Source: Cladorrhinum sp. PSN259 (Eukaryota; Ascomycota; Sordariomycetes; Sordariales; Podosporaceae). From it: a stretch of 64,000 nt of DNA. The translations under genes were made by a program, and so were the position numbers. Positions 54,401 to 64,000 of the stretch are shown here, piece by piece. The stretch lies in assembly GCA_033725935.1 (NCBI GenBank), contig MU867077.1, positions 62,001-126,000 on the forward strand, in the 5' to 3' direction. The notes under the pieces were generated by a model. The model ran no database searches, was not told the DNA's origin, and saw nothing but the letters and a program-made list of their open reading frames with translations. Position 1 is the first letter of the stretch; the number at the start of each line of letters is the position of its first letter.

Positions 54401-57200
54401 ACATGTGCAATGCAAGGGAAAACGAATGAGTGTTAAAAAGTCCCGGCAAGGGCATATGTAGTGTAGGTGTATCTACACTACACTACGCCACCTACTTACT
54501 GTATGTTATGTACACTTACTCCGAAGTGTATGCAAACAAAAAAATTGCAAGACAAGGGTTCTGGTCAGGTTTCACGGCTTTCCCCATCGTCCGCCGAAAA
54601 CCCAACCACCTCCCCCCCCCTCTTTCCCAACAGATCTGCTTGTCCTCCGTTCCCCGCCGATAGCGAAATTACGTTTTTTTGTGTGTGTATATGCCGTGTA
54701 TTCTAGTATATATTTACATTTGTGTATATGTACGGAGTATATGTGGGTGTTTGTGTCCAAGCCATGGGATGTGTGTTGTCGTGTGAATACTTTTTGCCAA
54801 ACGCAGCAGTACTACATACTGTACATACCTCAACGACTTTTACCTTTGCTGGTATCTATGCACTTACATTTATGTGATATGTAAACCTTGGCTTTTCAAG
54901 AAAAAAAAGGGGGAAAAAGGCTCCGAAGATCGAACAGAGTTTGTCTCTAGATAGTGTTGGGGCCTGAAAAGAGGTCTTGCAATGTTTTGTTATTGTTGCT
55001 CATGTCCGAAAAGTTTGCTTACTATTATTATGTCTTCGATCATTTAATTGCATTTTACTCAAAGTCATGCGAGATGCCTGTTGCTTCTTCTGTCAACCAT
55101 GGAATTCCTAAAAGCTCCGAGACAAGAAAAAAACAAAACCAACAACAACAACAACAACAGCATAGGTAACCAGTTAGGTAGCTCAGGCGCTTATGGCTTC
55201 AAGCCACGATATTTGGTAACTCGTTGATCTGCGTTTCAGAAAAGAAAAAAAAAGGACGAGTCATGTTATGAGCATCTAGTTGCTTCAAGCGATCAATGGA
55301 TGGCGTAATGCATTCTCTTTTCGACTCTTGCATGCAGCAAAATGTCTCGAATCCCAACCTCGCTGATTTGTGGTGTATGCACGTATCAAGACGGGAGCGG
55401 GGGATGCCGACCTGAGTCTTCGGTCGCTTCCAGTGTTTTCTGTCCTGTATGTTTCAAGCGTTTTTTATTTATTTATTTTATTTACCAAGGAGGCTCGAGA
55501 ACTTCCCGGATTGAGCTGATCTCATACCACGGTAAAGAAGAAATGATCGACTATGAGAAAGGTCTCATCAGGGTCCTCCTTGCTGACAATAACATGTCTT
55601 GGGGTTACCTCGCATGCAACTACACGGGTGTGATTCACATCTCTCGCAACCGTGCACAGTGTTTATGTATCATTATGTCGGTCTTGGACCCTGAGAGTCT
55701 CGAGGGAAGCTTGAGAGGAAGGAAGAGATGAACTTTTATTAGATAGATTCAAGTCAGGGATGTTCCCGACGACTCGGGAATCTGCAAAAGAAAAGAAAAG
55801 ACGAAACGGACAACAACACCGTTCGCCTTGTCGATTCGTCGTATTCATGCAGATCACGGACGTGTTTGCGTGTGTTTGCATCGACGTGTTGTGTTGTGGC
55901 TGTGGGGAAGTACGTGCCCTTTCGTTCCACGCCGCCGCCGCACATGAGGGGGTGGAAGTTTTGTGGTACAGTACATGCACAATATGGGGATGAATAAATA
56001 ATTGTGCATCTCAAAGAGGAAATCCCAAGAAAGCAAGAAAAAGGGGAATCTGAAATATCGAAAGAAATACGTTTGAATCGAACCCCCCACGGGGACTAAT
56101 TACTCAGCCAGCCTCAAGGTGCTAGCTGGCAGTTGATAGCAAAAGCTGATTTGAGATGACAGTGTCGGATTTCTTGGTGACCGACCGTCAGGGGAATAAC
56201 GTTGCAAAGGAGCCGCAGGCCCGCATTGGTGCTTCGTCTTGGCGGTCGAGACCTAGTGCCTTCAGTGTTTTAAAAGACAACCGCCAGCGCGTTCGATCCA
56301 ATCCCATTACCTGCCTTAGGGCACTGGGCAGCGGGCACAACAACGGGAAGGCGTCAGTTGCACAAGCCCGAACGCGACAGGCGCCACGAGGGAGAGCGAG
56401 TGAGTCGAATTATAGTGCCTACATGCAATACTACGTGGGTGGGCGTTGGTGGGGGAATACGAATTGCATTGGTATAACAAACCCCCTTTAATCGACTAAG
56501 GATCCGACTACGTTACGGTGTCTTGTCCGCGTTGGGCAGGTTGCTGCCGTTCCCCAGACCACCCGAGAAATTGAACGGAGAAGAAAAAAAAAAAAAAAGA
56601 GTCAACGGGGAAACCTTGGAATCGGGAATCGGGCGATTCAACTGGGAAGGAAACAAGTTAGATCGGACCAGGGAAAGATAATGACCATCGCCGCTGACTG
56701 AACAGAAGATTAAACCTTTGCCATCAGGCTGCGACCAAAGATCCAAATTAAATGCGATTCTGTCTCGTCCTCCGGAATTGCTTGATGAAGTGAAATGCGT
56801 ATGCGGGAAAACCGTGGAGTCGCATGCAAGGCCCCCCTCTTCCCCTGGCACGGCGATATTTTGGCTTGCAGGTCGCTCCCTGCTAGCGTACCTTCGGTCA
56901 ATGCTCGCTCCATCAGCTCCTGGCCAATCACGCCTGCGAATCTCGCCTGCTCCATCAACACATTGCTCCTGAAAACGAGGGAAGGACCTTGGTGGGCAGA
57001 TGTGGGTGAAATCGGTTGAAATGTGAAATGTGAAAGATGAAAATTCAAAATTGTGAAATTCAGCCGGGGAGTTGCAAGATCCCGAGAGACTTGAAAACTC
57101 AAGAGCTGGAGTTATCAAGAGAAGAAAAACAAAACAAATGAGACCGTTGAACGCGTTCCGCAACCTCCACTTGAAAGCCGTCCATCGTCCAACTGCTAAA
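51423..57200. other. 5.8 kb gene-poor, A/T-rich region
   Basis: No gene with a domain or credible splice structure is visible. Microsatellites occur (a CA run near 54151-54180, TG/TA runs near 54680-54750) and there are A/T-rich stretches (for example 53220-53340). One ATG frame at 55342-55731 (129 codons) begins MSRIPTSLICGVCTYQD; it lacks any recognised domain and I do not call it. A frame of 216 codons on the minus strand (56513-57163) has no ATG at its start. No transposon terminal repeats were noticed. Confidence 0.5.
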
Positions 57201-58571
57201 GGTCGAAACCGGGATAGGGGTTAGGTACCTGACTGTAAAATATGTGTATGTAAGGTACTGTACGAACGCATCTGCTGCGTGTCTTGGAATTTCTGGCCCG
57301 TAGCCCCCATCGCCCGATGCACGCACGGCAAGAGGTCCCGACTCGTTCCTGGGGGTCTGGCGTGCGCCGCCGTTGCCCTGTCTCGACTAGCCCGCTGCAT
57401 GCCCAGTGGTCTGTCGCCTTCTCCCAGTGCCAGTGAACGGGGAGAGAGACAAAACCTCCATCTTTACCTTGTACACACACCAACATTCTTTCTTTTTGTG
57501 TGTGTGTGTGTGTGGTTGTGTTGCCCCCATCCCGATCCCAAATCCACAGCACCGACCGACCGACGCTCAATTCGAGACTACGCCTTCGTTGAAATCCATC
57601 TGTTGAAATCGTTGAACACCCGTCCCACCACTCCATTCCTACTTCCGCGTCAGGTACCTTACCCCCTTCACCCTACCTTCGCCCTTCCGTGCCTCACGTC
57701 GTCCCGAAACGCCCCTTCTCTTCGATTCCCTCGCGACCTTCTTCTTCGACCCTACCTGATCTCTGGACTTCTTTTTTTTATTTTTGTTCGCAACGTCCAG
57801 AATCTGCTCACCACGACCGTCTCGTGCTGTCTCATTATTTTCGTCCTTTTCGGCCGACTCCTTTTTGCGCTCCCGTGTGCATCTCGCTTCCAGGCTCGCA
57901 ATTTGTCCTTAACGCAGAAACGCCAGACACCGCACCAGATCACACCAACACCCAAAGCTCCAGCCTGCTCGGACTTCATTTCTCACTTCACCAACGCAAA
58001 CGACCGTCTTGCCCTCCCAATGTCCCAACGATTCCAGTAGGGGCCGAATCCGCACGTGTCAGTAATTGGCAGTGCCCACCTCTCATCTTTTCCGTATCCT
58101 GCGACTTCAAAAGAGTCGTAACCGGGCTTGAGACCGCAAGCCAAGACACAAGTTCACGGTGAAAGTGGGCTTCTTTTTGGGAGACGGCCTACGAGACCTA
58201 CCCCTTCCCTTGGCCGCAGGCGTCCTTTGATTCTGTAGTGTGTCACCATTCACTCTGGGTTTTTGTACCACACACCATTTTGTCTCTGCAAAACGGCACC
58301 CCATTCGTTTCTGCCATATTGCTCATAGGTAAGCGTGAGCCTCCCCTGGCAAACAGCCTCTCCCGTCATGGTTTTCGCTGTTTCGTTTTGTCACGATATC
58401 CTCGTCTGACTGGAAATGGTTTAGGGAGACTCAAATCCGAATTCATACAATACTCTCGTTCAACAAAACAATTTCCTTACCACGTATTGCTGCACATCCT
58501 CGGGCAGCTCTCATCTCCGAGACCACAGCAAGAGCTGTGCGATCTTGACACAACCATATCCAAATTCCACC
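57201..58571. other. probable long leader and promoter of Bni4-like gene
   Basis: C/T-rich sequence (57480-58030) typical of fungal promoters and leaders precedes the Bni4 start codon. A TG run lies at 57494-57514. The open frames here lack ATG starts or domains. An intron in the leader is possible (GTAAGC near 58329). Confidence 0.5.
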
Positions 58572-61228
58572 ATGGCAGCACTTGTGCAAGGTTATCCCCA
58601 ACAGTCTGGTACCGTTACGATGCTCCAGACACGACCGTCTTCATCGTCGGCCATGTTACCGACGGTTCCGGTCCAGTCAAGTGCACAGTACGTTCAGGGT
58701 GGAGCTCGACGAAGTAGTATCCACGGCCTGCCAGATGGAGCTGCCGCTCCTGTGGTGTACCGTGGCGGTTCGGCACCCGTCCAGCCATATGCTTTTACCA
58801 GCACGCCCAGTCTTAATCCGACGACACAATGGCAGAAGATGAGGTCACACCGAACATCTTCATCACCAGCAATCCCCACCATACAGACTCTCGACTATTT
58901 ACAGCCCGCCGTGTCCCGTCCTCGGTACACAGCCAGCGCGTCCATGACGAACCTGCCTAGCAGTGCTGCTATCAGCCTGACAGGTGCTGGTGCCCGAGAT
59001 GATTTGGCTCTCCAAGTTTCAGGATCGCGGAGACCCGCAGCACACACATCGGCGGGGCAACCCCGAGTGGCGCCGGAGAGATACAGACGGACCGCCTTGC
59101 GAAGTTCTGACTCGGGACATCAGCCACAAGGGGCAGCATCGGGCCAGGAGACGGCAGCTGCTGGTCACACGAGCAATGCCCGAAATCGCCAAGATCAAAA
59201 AACTATGATGCTGCGCAGCCCACAAGCCTTGCAGATAAATCGGCCGAATAGCTTTGTAGGTGCGGTGACGGGGTCGGCGATCGATGACATCGGCCACGGC
59301 CAGGCACCGGGGGAAACCCAAAGGGCTCGCAGACGCAGCATGCCTGCATTGGATTCTGCCGGTTTTTCCATGCCCCTGACCCCGCCCGAGCTTAAGAGGC
59401 CGGAGGAATCGAGCCGCCTCGAACCATCGGCGGCCGCCAAGGGTGCCGTCAAAGATAACAAAAATGTCAAAACTGGAAAAAGCAACAATAGCTTGGCAGT
59501 TGACAAGAAGAACTCTGCCACCGATTCCCGGGTGGGTAGCTCTGACAGCCGCTCTTCAGGTCGCAGCAGCGCCGCCAGCAGCGCTTCGCAACCATCCTCT
59601 GTAAGTGATCTTCCCACATTGACCAATCACATGTAATGATCGCCCGGTTAGCCCAGAGCTGAACCAACTAACGCAATCTTCTTCCCGTCGCTTTAGTCCA
59701 CCAACCGCGCCCCGAATGTGTCCGACCCCACTGGAAACCCCGCTTCCCCTTCATCGTCCTCTGATCAAGCCGGCAACAGCCAAGATACCCCCCGACTGGT
59801 CAGCATTCCTCCACGGAGCTCGTCGTCCGATGCTGTGAGCGCGAAGCGGGTCGTCAATCCGTCTCCTCTCTCCAAGGCAATGGGTTCGGAGGCTGAGAAC
59901 CGCTTGCCTGCCGACGCTGCAGACACGTCGATCAATGAAGTCGTGAAGACTTCGTCGCTTCGTGTCGAGAGTCCGGCCGTCAGGCAGCTGTCTGCAATTA
60001 ACGAGAAAGGAGGCCGCCCAAAGAACAAGACATCAAGACTTCGACGAGCATTCTCATTTGGCAGTGCTGCAGAGTTCAGAAAAGCGGTTCATGCTAACAG
60101 CGAGGCTGCGGAACAATATGGAGCTGCGAAACTGCAGAAGGGTCGGGACCCCGAGGATGCTTACAACAAGGAGCAGGAGCGTATTGCTCAGCAGCAAGAG
60201 GCTGCTGGCATCGGCAGCAGCATCTACGCCGGAGGAAGGTTGTTCTCCGGATCGACTGATAACCTCTCTATTTCATCAACGGCATCGTCGGCATCGATTA
60301 TGATTCGGAAGATGGGTCGTGGCATGAAGAAGGGTGGACGCTCTCTTGCCGGACTGTTCCGACCCAAGTCGATTACTGGTGTACCGGCCTCTGATGCAAA
60401 GCTCCCCGAGGCCATGGAGGCCACTGTCTCAATGGTCAATGTCGAAGCTGAGCGAGAACGCGTCAATGTCAACGCCGACCCCCGCTCACAGCCTGGTGGC
60501 GGTACCGGATATCCTCGCCTGGAGCGCAACTCGATTGACGCTGCAAGTGTTCCAGCGCTTGAGCCAGAACCCCGTGCCAGCACTGGAACCGATAGTTCTG
60601 CTAGGAAGAGTATTGTCGGTGGTGAGAGGGAGAGGGCTGAGGTGCTTGCCGCTGTCCGGAAAAAGGGTATCCTCAAGAAGAGTAAGTTTACTGTTGATGT
60701 TTCATCCATGTCGAAATATGGCTAATCCTGGCTGCCTAGAAGATCGCAGCCCATCTCCACGAGGCTCAGATAACAAAGGAGCCGGCTACGATTTGCCAGG
60801 CATTCCCCACGTCAGCGACTCGCCCACCTCCAGTGCCCCCAGCACGCCCCCCGACGAGAAGCAGGGACATCGACGCACCGGAACCGTCACTATCGGCAGT
60901 GAAGACTACTTTGTCACTGCCCTTCGCCTTAGACAGGACACTAAGAGTGCTCCTTCTACTCCCCAAGGAAGCCTCAAGCGTAACGCCACATTCAGCCCCC
61001 GAATCATCACTTTTGAGACCTGGCCCAGCCAAGAGTACGATCGTCGCGGTGAGATAGCAACTTGCAACCGATTGACCCCCATGCTGGCTCAGCAAATCAA
61101 GGAGGAGCTGAACACCTTCAAGATGGTAGGACATTATGATCAATAAGCATGCCACTCTGATGCTGACAATGTGCCAACAGGAAATGGAGGTTCACGAGAA
61201 TTCGAAGATCTATACTCACTTCTTCTGA
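58572..61228 (+). CDS. bni4: Bni4-like scaffold, PP1 targeting
   Basis: Four exons, 58572-59600, 59697-60681, 60740-61125 and 61181-61228, give 815 aa. Introns: GTAAGT with CTAAC and TTTAG; GTAAGT with GCTAAT and CCTAG; GTAGGA with GCTGAC and CAACAG. Nearly all of the protein is Ser/Pro/Ala-rich and disordered, with short conserved islands: LRRAFSFGSAAEFRKA, MGRGMKKGGRSLAGLFRPKS and AAVRKKGILKK. The C-terminal 60 residues are the Bni4 signature: RIITF at about 759 (an RVxF-type docking site for protein phosphatase 1), then EYDRRGEIATCNRLTP, LAQQIKEELNTFKMEMEVHE and a final YTHFF. In yeast Bni4 links Glc7 (PP1), chitin synthase regulator Chs4 and septins at the bud neck; in filamentous fungi it affects septation and chitin deposition. 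The role here is inferred from that. The last exon is only 16 codons but completes the conserved end exactly. Confidence 0.88.
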
Positions 61229-63785
61229 TTATCAAAACGATGGTACTTCAAGTACACATCTCTCAGCTCGTTACCGTTTTCTACCGGGGCGTCGAGGGCC
61301 CCGTCATGTATTTGACCAGGATTTCTACATTTTCTGCGGCGTTCAGGGGCAGCATAGTAAGGTGTCATGGCGTTTTTACTTTTTATTCTTTCATCCATTG
61401 ATCTTTACACACTTTGTTTTTGCGTCTAGAAATCTGGCACAGCAGCACAGCGAAATCTAATTACGGGGAGAGTGGTCGGTCCTCTCTTTCTATTTTCTTT
61501 ACTATTTTTATTTTCTTCCTCTGTTTCTTTTTATCACTTGAAGGGCTTCGTCTACCACCATCTGAAGCCCAATAGTCGAAAAGTCTATGAGTACCACGCG
61601 ATCTGTCTGGTATCACGACGAAGCGAATGTATATCTCTCGAACTTACGACTAGCTGAAGGAATATCTACCTCGTAGACAGCATCCACGAAAGCAACGGTT
61701 TGGTGGGGGTGGTCGTCCTGGTAATTATGAGGCTGACTGAGGAGGTTTTGTTTATATTTTTTTGGTGGGTGAAGACAAAGAGAGAAAGACGCAACGAATT
61801 GGAATGGGAATAAAAGAGAGATGCGGAGACGAGAGGCAGGCGGAAAGAGAGAGAATACACGAAGAGGAAATGGAAACCAACTACAACATACATACATCCA
61901 TACACACGCGAGATTAAACGCAACACTGCTGCTTGTGATAGCGTTTGGTTTGTTTTGAGTCGGTGGGTTTTGGGGTATTTTATTTTACACACAAGCAAAC
62001 TTTGCAGTATACAAAATTGATATTTTAAAGCAATTTTTTTTGCTTTTGATTCTGTTTGTTTTTGAGGGAGCGAGCGAGCAAGAGGGAGAAAGTGGTGTTC
62101 AGGAGAGGTAAGGAGAGGAAATGAGTGGAAACGGGGGGGATGATTATTTGAGGACAAGTTTTTTGGTCTGTTTGTTTGTTGTAATTGTGTTTGAGTCTTT
62201 TTGGTGCATTTCATGTCTCTCTAGTTTGATTTGTATCTGGCACGGAAGAAGGAATTGAGAGGGAAAAAAAAAAAGGAAGTTGGTAGAAACATAGCGAATT
62301 ACAACATGTATAGTACATGCTGCAATGGTTGTAAGGAGGTATTTACATGGGACCTTGGTTTGGAAGTCTGATGATACGGGTACATTTAGCATGCTTTATT
62401 AGGTGGTCTGCTTGAACACATTTGGTTATGAAACCAACACACACACAAAACGTGGATCCGTGAAGTTGAACTGTCTTGTCCAATGGAATGGAACTTTGGT
62501 GGGATTCCATGTCTATTTCTTTTTGCAAGGATTTTTCTGGTGCTTTCTATTATGTACAGATGTAACGGCTTTGCATTGGGCTTTGCATTAGTTCTTATAG
62601 GATGTTTAGCATAGTATACTAGTATAGTGCGGGTGTTAGCGTTTTTTTTGTTTAGAGCGGTTTTTCTTCGTGTTCAAAGAGAGGAGTAAACTATAGTTGT
62701 ACAGGGTGGGAGATTGGTGGTGGTGTTGGTGGTGTGTCGGGCTGGTGTCTGACTGGTTGGAGGAGTTGAAAGTAAGTGCCCAGGCCGTGGTGGTGGTGGT
62801 AGTGGTGGTGGTGTGTTGGTGGAATGACGCGCAGCAGCTGGAACCTATGGTACGGGATGTCACCAGATGATGCAGTTTGTTATATATGTAGCGTATGTTG
62901 ATGATGAAAATACTACTTTGCTAGGTTGGATGAGGGAATCCGAGAGTTTGGGGTCGTATATGATGTGCGTGGGGGGGTTTTTTGTGGTGTGAGTGGTGTT
63001 GAAGAGACACGGCAGGTAGGTATTCTATTTACACTATGGATAATGGAAGATCGGAGAGAGAAAATGTTATGGATGATGAAATGGAGGGGGCTTTTTTATT
63101 ATTACATTTTCTTTTTACAGCCATTTCATATTGGTATTACGGTGTTACACGATAAAATACGAAACAGAATCAAAAACAAAAACAAAAAAAATTGTTCCGA
63201 ATACGAGATCTACTCCACTGGGCTCGCTCGTGGCAAGGTTTATGATTCTCTCGACGGGAGTCTGGAGAATGAAGGCTTGCGAAATGGAGTCGTTGCGTAG
63301 TTGTCCCCGACCTTTCTGTGGGGTGACGTGATGAAAGGATGGTGCAGAGCGGAATTGATGGATACGATGCAACGGATAACAGTGTCGATTCGGTGCGTGG
63401 GGTAGCACTGTGTTCCTCACCCCTGCCCCTGGGAAATGTGTGGGCGGGGCATTTACATTAGACGAGAAAACCAATCAGATGAAAGTCCTCAAAGGACGTT
63501 AGCGGAATGGGACAAAAGGCTTGGCGTCAGCCTTGTTCGGAAGGCTGCCGACCTTTTTTTTTTTTTTGTGGCTACTTACAACAATTCGATTTGCTAACGG
63601 TAGGTATTCAACGGACGGGATTTATTTTCTGGCGCGCGCAAAGGGACTCTAACAGTAACGACGTAAAACTGGCATCGGGATTGATCGCCAGGTTCCGCGC
63701 GTCTACGCGGGCGGTGACTGGTTCAATATTTGGTAGTGGGAGGGGGTTCGTTTATTACTCGACTGCTACGACGACGATACAGACG
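61229..63785. other. spacer between Bni4-like gene and Dus1
   Basis: It holds the 3' region of the Bni4-like gene and the promoter of Dus1. T-rich and GGT-rich runs (62700-62820) and an A run at 62263-62274 are visible. Open frames up to about 180 codons on either strand (for example minus 61666-62214) are low-complexity and unsupported. Confidence 0.55.
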
Positions 63786-64000
63786 ATGGCCTCTGAGACG
63801 GCACCGACGGCGATCGATGCGGCGCCCACGCCTAGGAAGAAGTTGCACGGACGGGCATTTTATGAGAGTATCGGATCGCCAAAGTACATCCTTGCGCCTA
63901 TGGTTGATCAGTCAGAATTTGTAAGGCATCCTCAAATGGCAAGAGAGCTGGAGTCAACGGAAGCTGATGTGGTTGCGATCCCTAGGCATGGCGAATGTTA
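63786..64000 (+). CDS. dus1: Dus1-type tRNA dihydrouridine synthase, first exon (3' end outside window)
   Basis: The ATG at 63786 opens a 45-codon first exon to 63920, followed by a GTAAGG donor; the intron continues past the window edge. The exon ends KLHGRAFYESIGSP, KYILAPMVDQSEF, the conserved N-terminus of Dus1/Dus3-family enzymes, where APMVDQSE begins the FMN-binding barrel (strand 1). The next exon should start with AWR. Dus1 reduces uridines 16 and 17 of the tRNA D loop with NADPH. The intron sequence to 64000 is open in frame, so a reader could misread it as coding (VRHPQMARELE); the donor fits better. Assignment rests on one motif and is good for the family, less for the subtype. 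Confidence 0.75.
   Translation, partial: MASETAPTAIDAAPTPRKKLHGRAFYESIGSPKYILAPMVDQSEFVRHPQMARELESTEADVVAIPRHGEC

Noticed and set aside
56513..57163. 216-codon minus-strand frame with a hydrophobic start resembling a signal peptide
   Set aside because: It begins with TTG, not ATG, has no domain, and contains a homopolymer-derived Phe run.
57279..58040. 253-codon plus-strand frame before the Bni4-like gene
   Set aside because: It starts with TTG and is C/T-rich, low-complexity sequence typical of a promoter and leader.
62636..62863. Thr/His-rich frame in the GGT-rich stretch
   Set aside because: It is a low-complexity translation of a microsatellite with no coding support.

Overview
The window is nuclear DNA of a filamentous ascomycete, most likely a sordariomycete in or near the Sordariales. 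The reasons are the short GT..AG introns (about 45-165 nt) with CTAAC/CTGAC-type branch sites, single-copy genes on both strands, long gene-free spacers with homopolymers and microsatellites, and typical fungal families (DUF3602, a Gfd2-like exonuclease, Bni4, Stb3, a CE5 esterase). I worked out the exon structures by hand from splice signals and frame continuity. Most multi-exon models below close perfectly in frame.

Layout. 1-2.0 kb: 5' part of an ING-type chromatin protein (minus, runs off the left edge). 3.4-4.5 kb: a bactofilin-like (polymer-forming fold) protein (minus). 6.4-7.7 kb: a multi-pass membrane protein (minus). 9.0-10.6 kb: a C2H2 zinc-finger protein (minus), preceded by a gene-poor 5.7 kb. 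16.3-17.9 kb: a DUF3602 protein and the mitochondrial import J-protein Pam18/Tim14 (both plus). 18.6-27.0 kb, all minus: a DEDDh Gfd2-like exonuclease, Ku80, a TMEM205/DUF4149-like membrane protein and a serine-rich fungal protein. 28.9-30.1 kb: a DUF1295/steroid-reductase-like membrane enzyme (minus), divergent from DNA topoisomerase III (plus, 31.1-33.3 kb). 37.0-38.3 kb: an Stb3-like Sin3-binding protein (plus). 40.05-40.16 kb: an intron-containing tRNA-Phe(GAA) (minus). 41.1-41.5 kb: DPM2 (minus), divergent from the splicing factor CWC22 (plus, 42.0-45.2 kb). 45.8-49.4 kb: a tandem pair of paralogous two-TM, CorA-like membrane proteins (plus); the second copy carries a one-base frameshift. 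50.4-51.4 kb: a secreted CE5 cutinase/acetylxylan-esterase-like hydrolase (plus). 51.4-58.6 kb: gene-poor. 58.6-61.2 kb: a Bni4-like PP1-targeting scaffold (plus). 63.8-64.0 kb: first exon of a Dus1-type tRNA dihydrouridine synthase (plus, runs off the right edge).

Most genes are unrelated housekeeping genes, as expected for a conserved euchromatic block. Ku80 (end joining) and Top3 (dissolution of recombination intermediates) are both genome-maintenance genes, but nothing in the sequence ties them together. The accessory-looking part is 45.2-58.5 kb: tandem paralogs, one damaged, with a heptad-repeat expansion; a perfect 17-bp inverted repeat between them; and a hydrolase with an unusual charged insert. 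I found no transposon, CRISPR array, rRNA gene or secondary-metabolite cluster. No complete new system is evident; the tandem CorA-like pair is the best candidate for follow-up.
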